In this document: positions 1-8,795 of the stretch, one piece after another
Layout of the letters: each line of letters opens with the position of its first letter
Numbering within the stretch: the first letter of the stretch is position 1
NCBI GenBank assembly: GCA_035760965.1
Contig: DASTRY010000007.1
Location: 1-64,000 of the forward strand
Source of the DNA: JADGHX01 sp035760965
Lineage (GTDB): Bacteria; Pseudomonadota; Gammaproteobacteria; Steroidobacterales; Steroidobacteraceae
Length of the DNA: 64,000 nucleotides
Direction of reading: 5' to 3'
Translations under genes and position numbers: made by a program
Notes under the pieces: model-generated
Told to the model about the DNA's origin: nothing
The model's input: the letters and a program-made list of their open reading frames with translations, nothing else
Databases searched by the model: none

Positions 1-13
1 GGCGCCGACGAAC

Positions 14-991
14 CTACAACCAGCCCTTGCGCTTGAACCACAAGTAGGGCGCCAGCGCCGAGGCGACCATGAGCCCCGCCGCCGCTTCCCATCCCCACGG
101 CTCGTGCAGCCAGGGGATGCGCTCGAAGTTCATACCGTAAAACCCTGCGATCACCGAGGGCGGCAGCAGGAACACGGTCACGACCGAGAAGATCTTGAGA
201 ATGTTGTTCTGATCGATCGTCACCATGCCGAGCGTGGCGTCGAGCGCGAACTGCACTTTGTCGTTCAGAAAGGTGGCGTGATCGCTCATCGCGCCCACGT
301 CGCGCGACAGCGTGCGCAGCCGTCCGCGCGTCTCCTGCGTGAGCGTCGAGTTGCTCGCCTGCTGCACGAAGACCAGCAGGCGCCCGAGGCTTACGAGACT
401 CTCGCGCGCCTTGGACACGAGCTCGCCGCTCTGCCCGACGCGTGCCAGCACGTGCCTGAAATCTCGTGAGCGCGTGGACACGTGGCGCCGGCCGCCCGCG
501 AACACCTCGGCCGAGATTTGATCGAGATCGGCGCCTACACGTTCGACGACGTCGGCGATGCGGTTCACGATCGATTCGAGTAGTCCCACCAGCAGCATTT
601 GCGCCGAGCTGCAGATCGCCGGATGCGTCTCCGCATACGTGATGAAGCGCCGGAATGGCAACGGGTCCGTGTAGCGATTGGTGATGAGCGTATTGCCCGC
701 AAGGATGAACGTCGCCTGTGTGCTCTGGGGCAGGTCCGTGTCGAGCTTGGTGACGATGGTCGCGGTCATGTAGAGCACGCCGTTCTCGTCGTACAGTCGA
801 TTGGAGGCCTCGATCTCGCGCATTTCCTCGCGCGTCGGGACGTCGATGTTCAGCGCGGCTTCGACGGCCTTTTCTTCTTCGGGCGTCGGCTCCAGCAGGT
901 CGAACCAGACCGTGTCCGACGGGAAAGGCTCACCGGCAATCTGGACGTGGCGTAGCAAGCCCTGCGGCCGCGGTACGAACACGCTCAGCAC
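14..991 (-). CDS. corA: CorA-family divalent cation transporter
   Basis: This 325-residue protein has the CorA layout: a soluble, helix-rich N-terminal part of about 265 residues and two membrane helices at the very C-terminus. The signature GMN sits at residues 286-288 in the context YGMNF, at the end of the first helix, where it forms the mouth of the pore. The second helix and a basic tail (FKRKGWL) end the protein. The family carries Mg2+ (also Co2+ or Ni2+) across the inner membrane as a homopentamer. Length is normal for the family. The gene is transcribed leftwards and its end is close to the window edge. The dsbA-like gene lies 63 bp upstream on the same strand. Ion preference cannot be read from the sequence. 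Confidence 0.9.
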   Translation of the reverse strand: MLSVFVPRPQGLLRHVQIAGEPFPSDTVWFDLLEPTPEEEKAVEAALNIDVPTREEMREIEASNRLYDENGVLYMTATIVTKLDTDLPQSTQATFILAGNTLITNRYTDPLPFRRFITYAETHPAICSSAQMLLVGLLESIVNRIADVVERVGADLDQISAEVFAGGRRHVSTRSRDFRHVLARVGQSGELVSKARESLVSLGRLLVFVQQASNSTLTQETRGRLRTLSRDVGAMSDHATFLNDKVQFALDATLGMVTIDQNNILKIFSVVTVFLLPPSVIAGFYGMNFERIPWLHEPWGWEAAAGLMVASALAPYLWFKRKGWL

Positions 992-1054
992 GGCCGGCGT
1001 TCCAGTCGGCGTGCTGCGCTTGTCATGGCTCGCGTCTCCGCGGGGGGCGCGCGC

Positions 1055-1909
1055 TCAGCGGCGCTTTTCGGCCGCGGCGAGGTCGTTGATCAACGAGAGC
1101 AGCTGCCCCGGGCCGCCGGCTTTGCCGACGTCCGTCACGTACTTCCCGTTCACCACGATGAGCGGGACGCCATCGACGTGATAGCGCTCGGTGAGCTGCT
1201 GGGCGCGCTGCAGGTTCGAATTGACGCTGAACGAGCTCCACGCCTTGTCGAAATCCTCGGCCTTGATGCCGTGGGCGACCGCGAAATCACGCTGGATCTT
1301 CTGCGTGCTCGCATCGTCGTTGCCGACGAGCATGTTCGACTCTTTGTGGATGGTGTCGAACACCTTCGAGTGCAGGTCGTGCCGGCCGAGCGACTCGAGG
1401 ATGTAGAAGAGCCGCGCGTGCGCGCGATGCACCGGTCCCCACATGACGGGAACGCGCACGAACTCGACGTACTCCGGCTTGTTCTTGAGGTAGTTCTGGA
1501 TGAAGGGCTCGAGCGCGTAGCAGTGCGGGCACGCGTACCAGAACACCTCGACGACTTCGACTTTACCGGGCGCGACGTTCGTCGGCTGCGCCGGCACGAG
1601 CGGCACGTAGTTGACGCCCGGCTTCCACTGGCCGGCCGGCAATTGCTGGTCGGCGGGCATGGCGGCAAGCCGCTCGAGCGACGTGTCGCGCTTGTCATCG
1701 GGCGTCGCGTCGCCGGACTCCTGCGACGCCGTCGCCTCCTGCGATTCGGAGATCTGCGCGGACTTGGAGTCCGGCGCGGCCTGCGGCGCGGGCGCTGTCG
1801 CAGCGGGCGGTGGCGAGGCCGGAGCCGCGGGCGCGGAGGGCGGTGCGTTGCGAGCGCACGCGGATACGCTGAGGGCCAACAGTGCGATCGCCACCGACAG
1901 TCGAATCAT
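1055..1909 (-). CDS. dsbA: DsbA-like thiol:disulfide oxidoreductase, predicted lipoprotein
   Basis: A thioredoxin-fold protein of the DsbA family that oxidises cysteines in exported proteins. The active site CPHC is at residues 127-130 (FWYACPHC) and the cis-proline loop is GVPLIVVNGKY near the C-terminus. The N-terminus is a lipoprotein signal ending VSAC, with Cys18 as the likely lipidated residue. It is followed by about 70 residues rich in Pro, Ala and Ser that would tether the enzyme domain to a membrane, whereas E. coli DsbA is soluble. It lies downstream of the cytochrome c4 gene on the same strand (54 bp), an arrangement common in gammaproteobacteria. Membrane anchoring is inferred from the lipobox alone. 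Confidence 0.9.
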   Translation of the reverse strand: MIRLSVAIALLALSVSACARNAPPSAPAAPASPPPAATAPAPQAAPDSKSAQISESQEATASQESGDATPDDKRDTSLERLAAMPADQQLPAGQWKPGVNYVPLVPAQPTNVAPGKVEVVEVFWYACPHCYALEPFIQNYLKNKPEYVEFVRVPVMWGPVHRAHARLFYILESLGRHDLHSKVFDTIHKESNMLVGNDDASTQKIQRDFAVAHGIKAEDFDKAWSSFSVNSNLQRAQQLTERYHVDGVPLIVVNGKYVTDVGKAGGPGQLLSLINDLAAAEKRR

Positions 1910-1963
1910 CTTTGCCTCGTTAGATCAGCTCGGCCAGAGCGCAAGCAGCGCCGGAACGCGCCA

Positions 1964-2641
1964 TCAGCGCATGCCCTGGATGTAAGACGCAACGTCGCGG
2001 ATCTCTTCCGGGGTGAGCCGCTTCGCGATGGTCGCCATGATGCTGGCGTTGGGGCTCACCGGCTTTTCCTTGCTGGCGCCTGGGTAGCGTGTGCCGTCCG
2101 CATATGCGTTCAGCTGCTTGATGGTGTACACGGAGTGCTGCGCGCGCAGCGCCGGATAGCCGGCCGCGAGATTGCCGCGACCGATCGGCCCGTGACACGC
2201 GATGCACGCGGGAATGTTGCGGGTGCTGTCGCCGGCGCGGTACAGCTTCTCGCCGGCCTGCCAGTACGACGGATCGGCTTCGAGCCCCTGCGGCGTCTGC
2301 TGCGAGAAGTACACGGCGACATCCTTGAAATCGGCCTCCGTCATCGGCTCGACGATGGGCTGCATGACGGGATTGTTGCGCACCTGCTCTTTGAAGAGAT
2401 GGAGCTGTGTCGCGATGTAGTTCGCCGACTGACCCGCGAGGTTCGGCCACTCGGGGTTCGAGCTGTTGCCGTTCGGCCCGTGGCAGGCGCCGCAGACCGC
2501 GGCTTTGGAGGCACCGGCTTCGGCGCTGCCGCCGACCGCGGACAGAGTCGCCGCGGCTTCATCCGCCGAACCAGGGGCGCTCGCGAGGAAAGCAGCGAGC
2601 ACAATCGAGCCAATCGAGGCGACTTTCATCGTCTTCCGCAT
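1964..2641 (-). CDS. Cytochrome c4, diheme
   Basis: A periplasmic electron carrier of 225 residues with a signal peptide and two class I cytochrome c domains. Each has one haem-attachment motif: CGACH in the first half and CIACH in the second. Conserved Met residues (MQP; NASIM) are candidates for the distal haem ligands. Cytochrome c4 passes electrons from the bc1 complex or other donors to terminal oxidases such as cbb3. The start may be Met1 (MRKTM) or Met5, and either leaves a good signal peptide. The gene is divergent from engB across about 60-85 bp, so the two promoters share this gap. Next downstream is the DsbA-like gene. Confidence 0.93.
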   Translation of the reverse strand: MRKTMKVASIGSIVLAAFLASAPGSADEAAATLSAVGGSAEAGASKAAVCGACHGPNGNSSNPEWPNLAGQSANYIATQLHLFKEQVRNNPVMQPIVEPMTEADFKDVAVYFSQQTPQGLEADPSYWQAGEKLYRAGDSTRNIPACIACHGPIGRGNLAAGYPALRAQHSVYTIKQLNAYADGTRYPGASKEKPVSPNASIMATIAKRLTPEEIRDVASYIQGMR

Positions 2642-2726
2642 TTGTTCTTCCGCAATCAGGACGGTGCGCAGGGCGGCGAATTGTACACTACTGTTTTGAT
2701 TGAGCCCGTCGGGCTACGGCACGTTC

Positions 2727-3311
2727 GTGAGCGTCTTCCCCCACGTCCAATTCCTCGTGAGCGCCGCGCAGGCGAGCCAGTTTCCGCCCGACCGGGGTGC
2801 GGAAGTCGCGTTCGCGGGCCGCTCCAACGCGGGCAAGTCGAGCGCCATCAATGCCATCGTCCAGCGCAACGGGCTCGCGCGCGTCAGCAAGACGCCGGGC
2901 CGCACGCGGCTGCTGAATTTCTTCGCCCTGGGCCCCGACCGGCGGATCGTGGACCTGCCCGGATACGGGTACGCCGCCGCACCGGATGCCGACCGTCGCA
3001 GCTGGGCGCCGCTCATCGGGGCGCTTCGTGAGCGAGCGTGCTTGCGCGGGCTCGTGCTGATCGTCGATTCGCGACGAGGCGTCGCGCCCGAAGACCAGAA
3101 CCTCATCGACTGGGCGCGCGAAGGCGGACGCGAGATGCCGGTCCACGTGCTGCTGTCGAAGTCCGACAAGCTGAATCGCTCGGAGAGCACGAAGGCGCTG
3201 CGCGATGCGAAGACCGCCCTCGCCGGTGCTGCCACCGTCCAGCTCTTCTCTTCGCTCGACAAGACCGGCGTCGAGGAGGCGCAGCGGACGCTGCAGACGT
3301 GGCTGAAGTGA
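2727..3311 (+). CDS. engB: Ribosome biogenesis GTPase EngB (YihA/YsxC)
   Basis: A small GTPase needed for assembly of the 50S ribosomal subunit. The G1 loop is GRSNAGKSS, G3 is DLPGYG and the G4 position is SKSDK; the spacing fits EngB. I chose GTG at 2727 as the start because the homologous region begins just before HVQFLVSA; a TTG at 2700 in the same frame would add nine residues and cannot be excluded. The gene converges on a structured transcript and then polA. The order polA / small RNA / engB is the same as in E. coli, where Spot 42 occupies the gap. Confidence 0.94.
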   Translation: MSVFPHVQFLVSAAQASQFPPDRGAEVAFAGRSNAGKSSAINAIVQRNGLARVSKTPGRTRLLNFFALGPDRRIVDLPGYGYAAAPDADRRSWAPLIGALRERACLRGLVLIVDSRRGVAPEDQNLIDWAREGGREMPVHVLLSKSDKLNRSESTKALRDAKTALAGAATVQLFSSLDKTGVEEAQRTLQTWLK

Positions 3312-3332
3312 AGGGGCGCTTTCGGGTGCCGG

Positions 3333-3371
3333 AAAGAAAAAACCCCGGCGATCTCGCTGAGATCACCGGGG
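3333..3371 (-). terminator. Rho-independent terminator of the candidate small RNA
   Basis: The inverted repeat at 3343-3371 pairs CCCCGG and GATCTC with GAGATC and CCGGGG around a 3-base loop, with one mismatch in the stem. On the minus strand it is followed at once by a U-rich tract (the A-rich run at 3333-3342 on the plus strand). It lies 21 bp past the engB stop but points the other way, so it ends transcription coming from the polA side. Confidence 0.85.
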
Positions 3372-3470
3372 CAGACTAACCCGGCACAGGTCTCATGAAC
3401 CGGGTCGACCCGCTCAGGGAGGGAAGCGGGGAGTGCCGAAGCACTCGGGTAGTGAGACGGCCCCTCTGCC
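3336..3470 (-). ncRNA. Candidate small RNA in the polA-engB gap (Spot 42 position)
   Basis: Read on the minus strand, this stretch has consecutive hairpins and ends in a strong intrinsic terminator. Seen directly: a 6-bp stem closed by a UUCG tetraloop (plus-strand 3431-3446, GAGTGC/GCACTC); a stem ACCCGG/CCGGGT (3379-3384 with 3400-3405); a possible alternative pairing GTCTCA with TGAGAC; and a pyrimidine-rich unpaired stretch (CTTCCCTCCCTG) that could pair with Shine-Dalgarno-like G-rich sequence. The AT-rich patch at about 3471-3505 is the likely promoter area, but I could not assign -35/-10 boxes. Known: E. coli Spot 42 lies in this position and strand relative to polA and engB, and Pseudomonas also has a regulatory RNA here. 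No long reading frame explains the structure. It could instead be the 3' UTR of the upstream barrel gene. The 5' end is a guess. Confidence 0.6.
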
Positions 3471-3545
3471 AATTAGTTCCGAAATTTTCATTACAAACTT
3501 TGCCAAGCAGATCAGGGCCTTGAGCGCTGCTCTGTGGGCATTTCG

Positions 3546-4088
3546 CTACAGGAAAGTCCACGTGAAACCGAGGGTGTAGAGGTCCAGCCCGTCGGTGTGG
3601 TCGATGTCGAAATTGTCGTATTCCAAGCGCGCAGCGAAGCTGCCGAAGCTGAGTTGCGCCCCCGCGCCCCACGCGAACTCGGTGCCGCGGTCATCGAGAC
3701 GCAACAGTCCGACATTCGAGTTGCCGTTCAATTCCCAGCGAGCCAGGCCCGCTTTGCCGTACACGCCGAGGAACGGAACGGGGATCGGGAGGTAGAGCAG
3801 CGCGTGCGCCGAGAACGCTTTGGCGTCAGCGTGGGCATTGACCGGACCCAGGCGCCGGGTCTCACTGCCGAGGTCCATGTAATTGGCCTCGACGGCCACC
3901 AGGTCGATCGGGCGAAACCCCGCGATCAGCTTCCAGGCGGTGTCATCGATGTCGAGCCCGCTGCCGGCGTCGAAGATGTCGTCCACCTTCGCCTTGCTGA
4001 TGCCGGCGCCGAGATAGAACCCGTTGTCCGCGGCCTGCGCGACGGTGCCGGCGAAGGCGAGGATCAAAGCGGGCAATAGCATTCGCAT
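3546..4088 (-). CDS. Small outer-membrane beta-barrel protein (OmpA-barrel-like)
   Basis: A 180-residue protein with a clear Sec signal peptide (cleavage after VAQAA) and alternating, aromatic-rich strands that suggest an eight-stranded barrel of the OmpA-like/Opacity family. Recognisable elements are YLGAGIS after the signal, the strand LIAGFRPIDLVAVEANYMDLG and a C-terminal strand ending in FTWTFL. It has no OmpA peptidoglycan-binding domain. It lies between polA and the candidate small RNA, all on the minus strand. Porin, adhesion or structural function cannot be told from the sequence. Confidence 0.75.
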   Translation of the reverse strand: MRMLLPALILAFAGTVAQAADNGFYLGAGISKAKVDDIFDAGSGLDIDDTAWKLIAGFRPIDLVAVEANYMDLGSETRRLGPVNAHADAKAFSAHALLYLPIPVPFLGVYGKAGLARWELNGNSNVGLLRLDDRGTEFAWGAGAQLSFGSFAARLEYDNFDIDHTDGLDLYTLGFTWTFL

Positions 4089-4172
4089 GAGTCGATCTCC
4101 AAGGTTGCAGTGGGATGTGCCGGAGCACTTTGTGGGCGCGAGGCCACACGTACGGTGACATCCTAGCCAGGG

Positions 4173-4196
4173 GCGTGCCTGATCGGCCAGGCACGC
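4173..4196. other. Perfect 9-bp hairpin downstream of polA
   Basis: GCGTGCCTG and CAGGCACGC pair perfectly around the loop ATCGGC. It lies about 60 bp past the polA stop and upstream of the barrel gene. There is no U-tract on the minus strand, so it is at best a weak terminator or a structured leader of the barrel mRNA. Confidence 0.45.
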
Positions 4197-4258
4197 GCTC
4201 CAGCAGAACGCAGGTGAGCGATGAAGGGTTCCGTGGCGGACCTAAGCCACGGATTTTA

Positions 4259-7147
4259 CTAGTGCGCCTCGTCCCAATTGGCTCCGACCCCGAGTTCGAT
4301 CCGCAGCGGCACCTTGAGTTCAGCCGCACCGACCATGCGCTCGGCAATGGGCGCCTTGACGTCCTCGACGGCGTCCTGTCGCACTTCGAACACAAGCTCG
4401 TCGTGAACCTGCATGATGAGGCGCGCCGGGACGTCTTCGCGGAGCAGCCAGGCGTCCACTTCGATCATCGCCCGCTTGATGATGTCCGCCGCGGTGCCCT
4501 GCATCGGCGCGTTGATGGCCGCGCGCTCGGCGTACTGGCGGAGCTGCGCATTGCCCGCGCGGATGTCCGGCAGGTAGAGCCTCCGTCCGAACACGGTTTC
4601 CACGTAGCCGAGCTCGCGTGCCTGGGCGCGCGTGCGATCCATGAAGCTCTTCACCCCGGGATAGCGGGCGAAGTAGGTCTCGACGTACTTCGCGGCGACT
4701 CCCCGCTCGATGCCGAGATTGCGCGCCACGCCGAACGCGGACATGCCGTAGATCAGGCCGAAGTTGATGGTCTTGGCGAGCCGCCGCTGGTCCGCCGTGA
4801 CGCTCTCGAGCGGTACGCCGAAGACCTCGGCCGCGGTCGCCTCGTGCACGTCCAAGTCCTCGGCGAAGGCGCGCATGAGCCCTTCGTCGCCGGACAGGTG
4901 AGCCATGATCCGCAGCTCGATCTGCGAGTAGTCGGCAGCCAGCAGCAGATACCCCGGCGGCGCGATGAACGCCTGCCGGATGCGGCGGCCCTCGGCCGTG
5001 CGGATCGGAATGTTCTGCAGGTTCGGATCCGCCGAGGACAGTCGTCCGGTCGCGGCGATCGCCTGGCGATAGGACGTGTGGATGCGCTTCGTGCGCGGAT
5101 TGATCTGATCCGGCAGCTTGTCCGTGTACGTCGATTTGAGCTTCGCCATGCCGCGGTAATCGAGGATCAGTCGCGGCAGCGTGTACGACACCGCAAGCTC
5201 CTCGAGCACGTCTTCCGCGGTCGAGGGTTGGCCGGACGGCGTCTTCCGCAGCACCGGCAGCTGCAATTTGTCGAACAGGACGTGCTGCAGCTGCTTGGGC
5301 GACTCCATGTTCAGGTCGTAGCCCGCCTCCTTGCAGGCGGCCGCACGGATCTCTTCCAGACGGGCGCTGAGCTCGCCGCTTTGTTTCTTCAGCAGCTCGC
5401 GATCGACGAGCACGCCGCACTGTTCCATGCGCACGAGCACGGGCACGAGCGGCTGCTCGACCTCTTCATAGAGGCGGGCCTGCTCGGGCACGGTCTGCAG
5501 CTGCGACCACAGCATGCGATGCAGGCGGAGGACGATGTCCACGTGCTGCTGTGAATACTCGGCAGCCTGCTCGACCGCGATCTGATTGAACGGCAGCTGT
5601 TTCGCGCCTTTGCCCGCGATGTCCTCGAGCAGAATCGTGCGCACGCCCAGATAGCGACCGGCGTTCGAATCGAGGTCGTGCTTGGTCGCGACGCTGTTCC
5701 ACACGTACGACTCGAGCATCGTGTCGTACCGCATGCCGGCCAGGTGAATGTCGTATCTCAGCAGGACGTGCGCGTCGTACTTCAGGTCGTTGCCCGCTTT
5801 CGGGCGTTCGGGGTCTTCGAGGAGCGGCTTGAGTGCGGCGAGCACGCGCGCCCGATCGAGTTGCGCGGGCGCGCCTGCGTATTCGTGCTGGAGCGGCACG
5901 TACGCCGCGACACCCGGCTCGGTGGCGAACGCGACGCCGACGATTTCGGCCTGCATGTAGTCCGGGCCGATCGTTTGCGAGTCGAACGCGAAGAGCTCCG
6001 CGTTGCGCAGCTTCTCGATCCAGCGCTCGAGCTGCGACCACTCGGTGATGGTCTCGTAATGGCGCTCCACGGCCGGCTGCGCCGCCGTGCCGGCCACGGC
6101 TTGTGGGCTGGCGGCGCCGCTTTCGCGGGCGACTGCCGCCTCCACCGCCGTGCCGCTCGCCCGTGCCGCGCTCGATGCCGTGCCGCTCTGGGGTCCGCTT
6201 GTCGGCGGCGACAGTTCGAAGAGTGGTAATGCCCCACCTGCAGCCGGGGTCACCGTGGTGCCGCCGCCCGTCGGCGCTCCGCCCGGAGGCGTATTGCCCT
6301 CCAACGCTCGCAGCAGCGAGCGCAGCTCGTAACGCGTGTAGAGCTCGCGTAGCGCGTTGACGTCGGGCTCACGGAGCGTCAAGTCGCCGATATCGACGGG
6401 CAGATCGAGATCCGTGTGGATCCGTGCGAGCTTGCGCGACAGCTCCAGGGTCTCCAGGCCCGCGCGCAGATTCTCGCCGACCTTGCCGGGCACCTCGTTC
6501 ACGTGCGCGATGAGCTCATCGAGCGTGCCGTATTGTCCGAGCAGCTTCGCGGCCGTCTTCGGGCCGACCTTCTCGATGCCGGGGATGTTGTCCGATGAGT
6601 CCCCGACGAGCGCGAGGTAGTCGATGATTTGCTCGGGATAGACGTCGAACTTGGCTTTGACGCCGGCCCGATCGAGCACGGTGTTGCTCATCGTGTTGAT
6701 CAGCGTGATCGAGCCGTCGACGAGCTGCGCCATGTCCTTGTCGGCCGTCGAAATGAGCACTTGCTGGCCCGAGCGGGCCGCACGGCACGCGAGCGTGCCG
6801 ATCACATCGTCCGCCTCCACTCCCTCCATGCGCAGCACCGGATAGCCCTGCGCGCGCAGGATCGTGAAGAGCGGCTCGATCTGCGCCCGCAGATCGTCCG
6901 GCATCGGGGTCCGGTGCGCTTTGTATTCGTTGAAGATGTCGTCGCGGAACGTCCGGCCGCTTGCGTCGAACACGAGGGCGACGCGCTTGGGCGCGTAGTC
7001 CTTCATGAACTTGTTCATCATGTTCAGCACGCCGAGCATGGCTCCGGTCGGCTCGCCGCGAGTCGTCGAGAACGCCGGGAGCGCGTGAAACGCCCGGTAG
7101 AGATAGGAGGACCCGTCGACGAGGACGAGATCGGGTGCGCGAGTCAT
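4259..7147 (-). CDS. polA: DNA polymerase I
   Basis: A full-length 962-residue DNA polymerase I. Residues 1-280 are the 5' nuclease (DGSSYLYRAFHAL; VEADDVIGTLA; STADKDMAQLV). Residues 283-360 are an unusually Ala/Pro/Ser-rich linker. Residues 361-545 are the 3'-5' exonuclease fold and the rest is the polymerase. The polymerase motifs are intact: motif A DYSQIELR (Asp739), motif B RRLAKTINFGLIYG and motif C QVHDELVFEV (Asp916, Glu917). In the exonuclease domain, by alignment to E. coli, Asp355 and Asp424 are kept (Asp389, Asp458), but Glu357 is Gln391 and Asp501 is His535. Proofreading may therefore be weak or lost. It stands alone, divergent from the DUF1800 gene. Confidence 0.97.
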   Translation of the reverse strand: MTRAPDLVLVDGSSYLYRAFHALPAFSTTRGEPTGAMLGVLNMMNKFMKDYAPKRVALVFDASGRTFRDDIFNEYKAHRTPMPDDLRAQIEPLFTILRAQGYPVLRMEGVEADDVIGTLACRAARSGQQVLISTADKDMAQLVDGSITLINTMSNTVLDRAGVKAKFDVYPEQIIDYLALVGDSSDNIPGIEKVGPKTAAKLLGQYGTLDELIAHVNEVPGKVGENLRAGLETLELSRKLARIHTDLDLPVDIGDLTLREPDVNALRELYTRYELRSLLRALEGNTPPGGAPTGGGTTVTPAAGGALPLFELSPPTSGPQSGTASSAARASGTAVEAAVARESGAASPQAVAGTAAQPAVERHYETITEWSQLERWIEKLRNAELFAFDSQTIGPDYMQAEIVGVAFATEPGVAAYVPLQHEYAGAPAQLDRARVLAALKPLLEDPERPKAGNDLKYDAHVLLRYDIHLAGMRYDTMLESYVWNSVATKHDLDSNAGRYLGVRTILLEDIAGKGAKQLPFNQIAVEQAAEYSQQHVDIVLRLHRMLWSQLQTVPEQARLYEEVEQPLVPVLVRMEQCGVLVDRELLKKQSGELSARLEEIRAAACKEAGYDLNMESPKQLQHVLFDKLQLPVLRKTPSGQPSTAEDVLEELAVSYTLPRLILDYRGMAKLKSTYTDKLPDQINPRTKRIHTSYRQAIAATGRLSSADPNLQNIPIRTAEGRRIRQAFIAPPGYLLLAADYSQIELRIMAHLSGDEGLMRAFAEDLDVHEATAAEVFGVPLESVTADQRRLAKTINFGLIYGMSAFGVARNLGIERGVAAKYVETYFARYPGVKSFMDRTRAQARELGYVETVFGRRLYLPDIRAGNAQLRQYAERAAINAPMQGTAADIIKRAMIEVDAWLLREDVPARLIMQVHDELVFEVRQDAVEDVKAPIAERMVGAAELKVPLRIELGVGANWDEAH

Positions 7148-7371
7148 TACGATGGAGCCAAAAGCAGTGTGGTTGGCGTGGAACGAAAACCCGAGTCGCG
7201 AGCCGCCCGCAGCTGCGGAGGGTCGACCGGCGGATCGGGCGGGCAGTATAGCGAACGGGTCCGCCCCGCCGGGCTCGTGATGCGGCTCGCAAAACGCGGC
7301 GCGGCCCAGCTTCGCGTCAACTCGTCGCAGCGATTTGCGCTATACCGCCTTCCTCACGAGGGCAGCCCGGG

Positions 7372-8790
7372 ATGCAAGACCGATTCGGCCCCGCAATCGC
7401 TGCAAATCGCTTCGGCCTCGGCGCTCGCCCGGGTGAGCTGGCGAGCATCGGCGACGATCCGCGCGGCTGGCTCACGGCACAGCTCAAGGGAGGTGCGCCG
7501 GCATTCGAGGCGGCCGGGTTGCGTTCCTCCTGGGATGTGCTCGCCGAAACCATCGAGCTGCGGCGCGACCAGCGGCAGATGCGGCGCGCGGGCAAGCGAA
7601 ATGAGCCCGATCAGAAGCCGGAGGCGGCCGTTGCGCAGCTCCTGAAGCTCCCGCAGATCTATCGGCCGATCTACATCGACGAAGTCACGGCGCGGCTCGC
7701 TCACGCCGTGCAAACCGACCGGCCGTTCGTCGAGCGCCTGACGCAGTTCTGGACCAACCATTTCGCGGTGTCGGTCGACAAGATCGCCGTCCTCGGCCTC
7801 GCGGGCGCGTTCGAGCGCGAGGCGATCCGCCCGCACGTGCTCGGCAACTTCTCGGACATGCTGCTGGCGGTCGAGCAGCATCCGGCGATGCTGCTGTATC
7901 TCGACAATCACCTCTCGATCGGCCCGCATTCGCGGGCGGCGCGACTGCTCGCGCGTCGGCGGAACGGGCGTCAGGCCGGCATCAACGAGAATCTCGCGCG
8001 CGAGATCCTCGAGCTGCACACGCTCGGAGTGAACGGCGGCTATACGCAGCAGGACGTCTCGACGTTCGCCGAGGTGATCACCGGATGGTCGATCGGCGGC
8101 CAGATCGGTGCGCTCCAGCGCGGCGAAGCCGGCAAGTTCGTGTTCCGGCCGGAGCTGCACGAGCCCGGCACGAAGACCGTGCTCGGCAAGACGTACTCGC
8201 AGGATGACGTCACGCAGGGCGTGGCCGTGCTGCGCGATGTCGCCGCGAGCCCCGCAACCGCAAAGTTCATCGCGACGAAGTTGACGCGACACTTCATCGC
8301 CGATGATCCGCCGCCGCAGGCCGTCGAACGCGTCGCGAAGGAATTTATGCGCAGTCACGGTCATCTGCCGAGCGTGTATCGCGCGCTCATCGACTCGCCC
8401 GAGGCCTGGCGCGAGCCGTTCACGAAGTACAAGACGCCAAACGATTACATCGTGTCGACCTTTCGCGGGCTCGCGCTGCCGGTCCGCGGCAAGCGGGCCG
8501 GAGTCGCCGTCTTCGAGGTGCTAGGCCAGCGTACCTACAGCCCCGGCTCGCCGGCGGGTTGGCCGGATCGAAGCGCCGATTGGGATGGCGCATCGGCGCT
8601 GATGAAGCGCATCGAGTGGGCGGACGCCGTGGGTCAGCGCATCGGGAGCCGCAGCAACGCGGCCGATCTGGCTCCCGATCTCTTGGGCGCAACGTTGAGC
8701 GCGGAAACCCAGACAGCGATCGCTCGCGCCGCGAGCGGCGCGCAGGCGCTCACGCTGTTACTCACCGCGCCCGAATTTCTCAGAAGGTGA
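7372..8790 (+). CDS. DUF1800 domain protein
   Basis: A 472-residue protein of the DUF1800 family, recognised by its start (RFGPAIAANRFGLGARPGE), the core WTNHFAVSV and the segment ENLAREILELHTLGVNGGYTQQDV. Members of this family usually sit directly upstream of a DUF1501 gene, as here, and the pair is probably transcribed together (5 bp between stop and next start). The biochemical role is not established. The DUF1501 partner has a twin-arginine signal but I see no signal peptide in this protein; export as a pair would be inference. It is divergent from polA across a 224-bp gap in which I see no gene. Confidence 0.88.
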   Translation: MQDRFGPAIAANRFGLGARPGELASIGDDPRGWLTAQLKGGAPAFEAAGLRSSWDVLAETIELRRDQRQMRRAGKRNEPDQKPEAAVAQLLKLPQIYRPIYIDEVTARLAHAVQTDRPFVERLTQFWTNHFAVSVDKIAVLGLAGAFEREAIRPHVLGNFSDMLLAVEQHPAMLLYLDNHLSIGPHSRAARLLARRRNGRQAGINENLAREILELHTLGVNGGYTQQDVSTFAEVITGWSIGGQIGALQRGEAGKFVFRPELHEPGTKTVLGKTYSQDDVTQGVAVLRDVAASPATAKFIATKLTRHFIADDPPPQAVERVAKEFMRSHGHLPSVYRALIDSPEAWREPFTKYKTPNDYIVSTFRGLALPVRGKRAGVAVFEVLGQRTYSPGSPAGWPDRSADWDGASALMKRIEWADAVGQRIGSRSNAADLAPDLLGATLSAETQTAIARAASGAQALTLLLTAPEFLRR

Positions 8791-8795
8791 ATCGC

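Noticed and set aside
1025..3031. A 668-codon plus-strand frame over dsbA, cytochrome c4 and engB
   Set aside because: All three genes have clear motifs; the frame has none and spans opposite-strand genes.
3333..3371. Terminator of engB
   Set aside because: The A-run lies before the stem on the plus strand, so the U-tract follows only on the minus strand.
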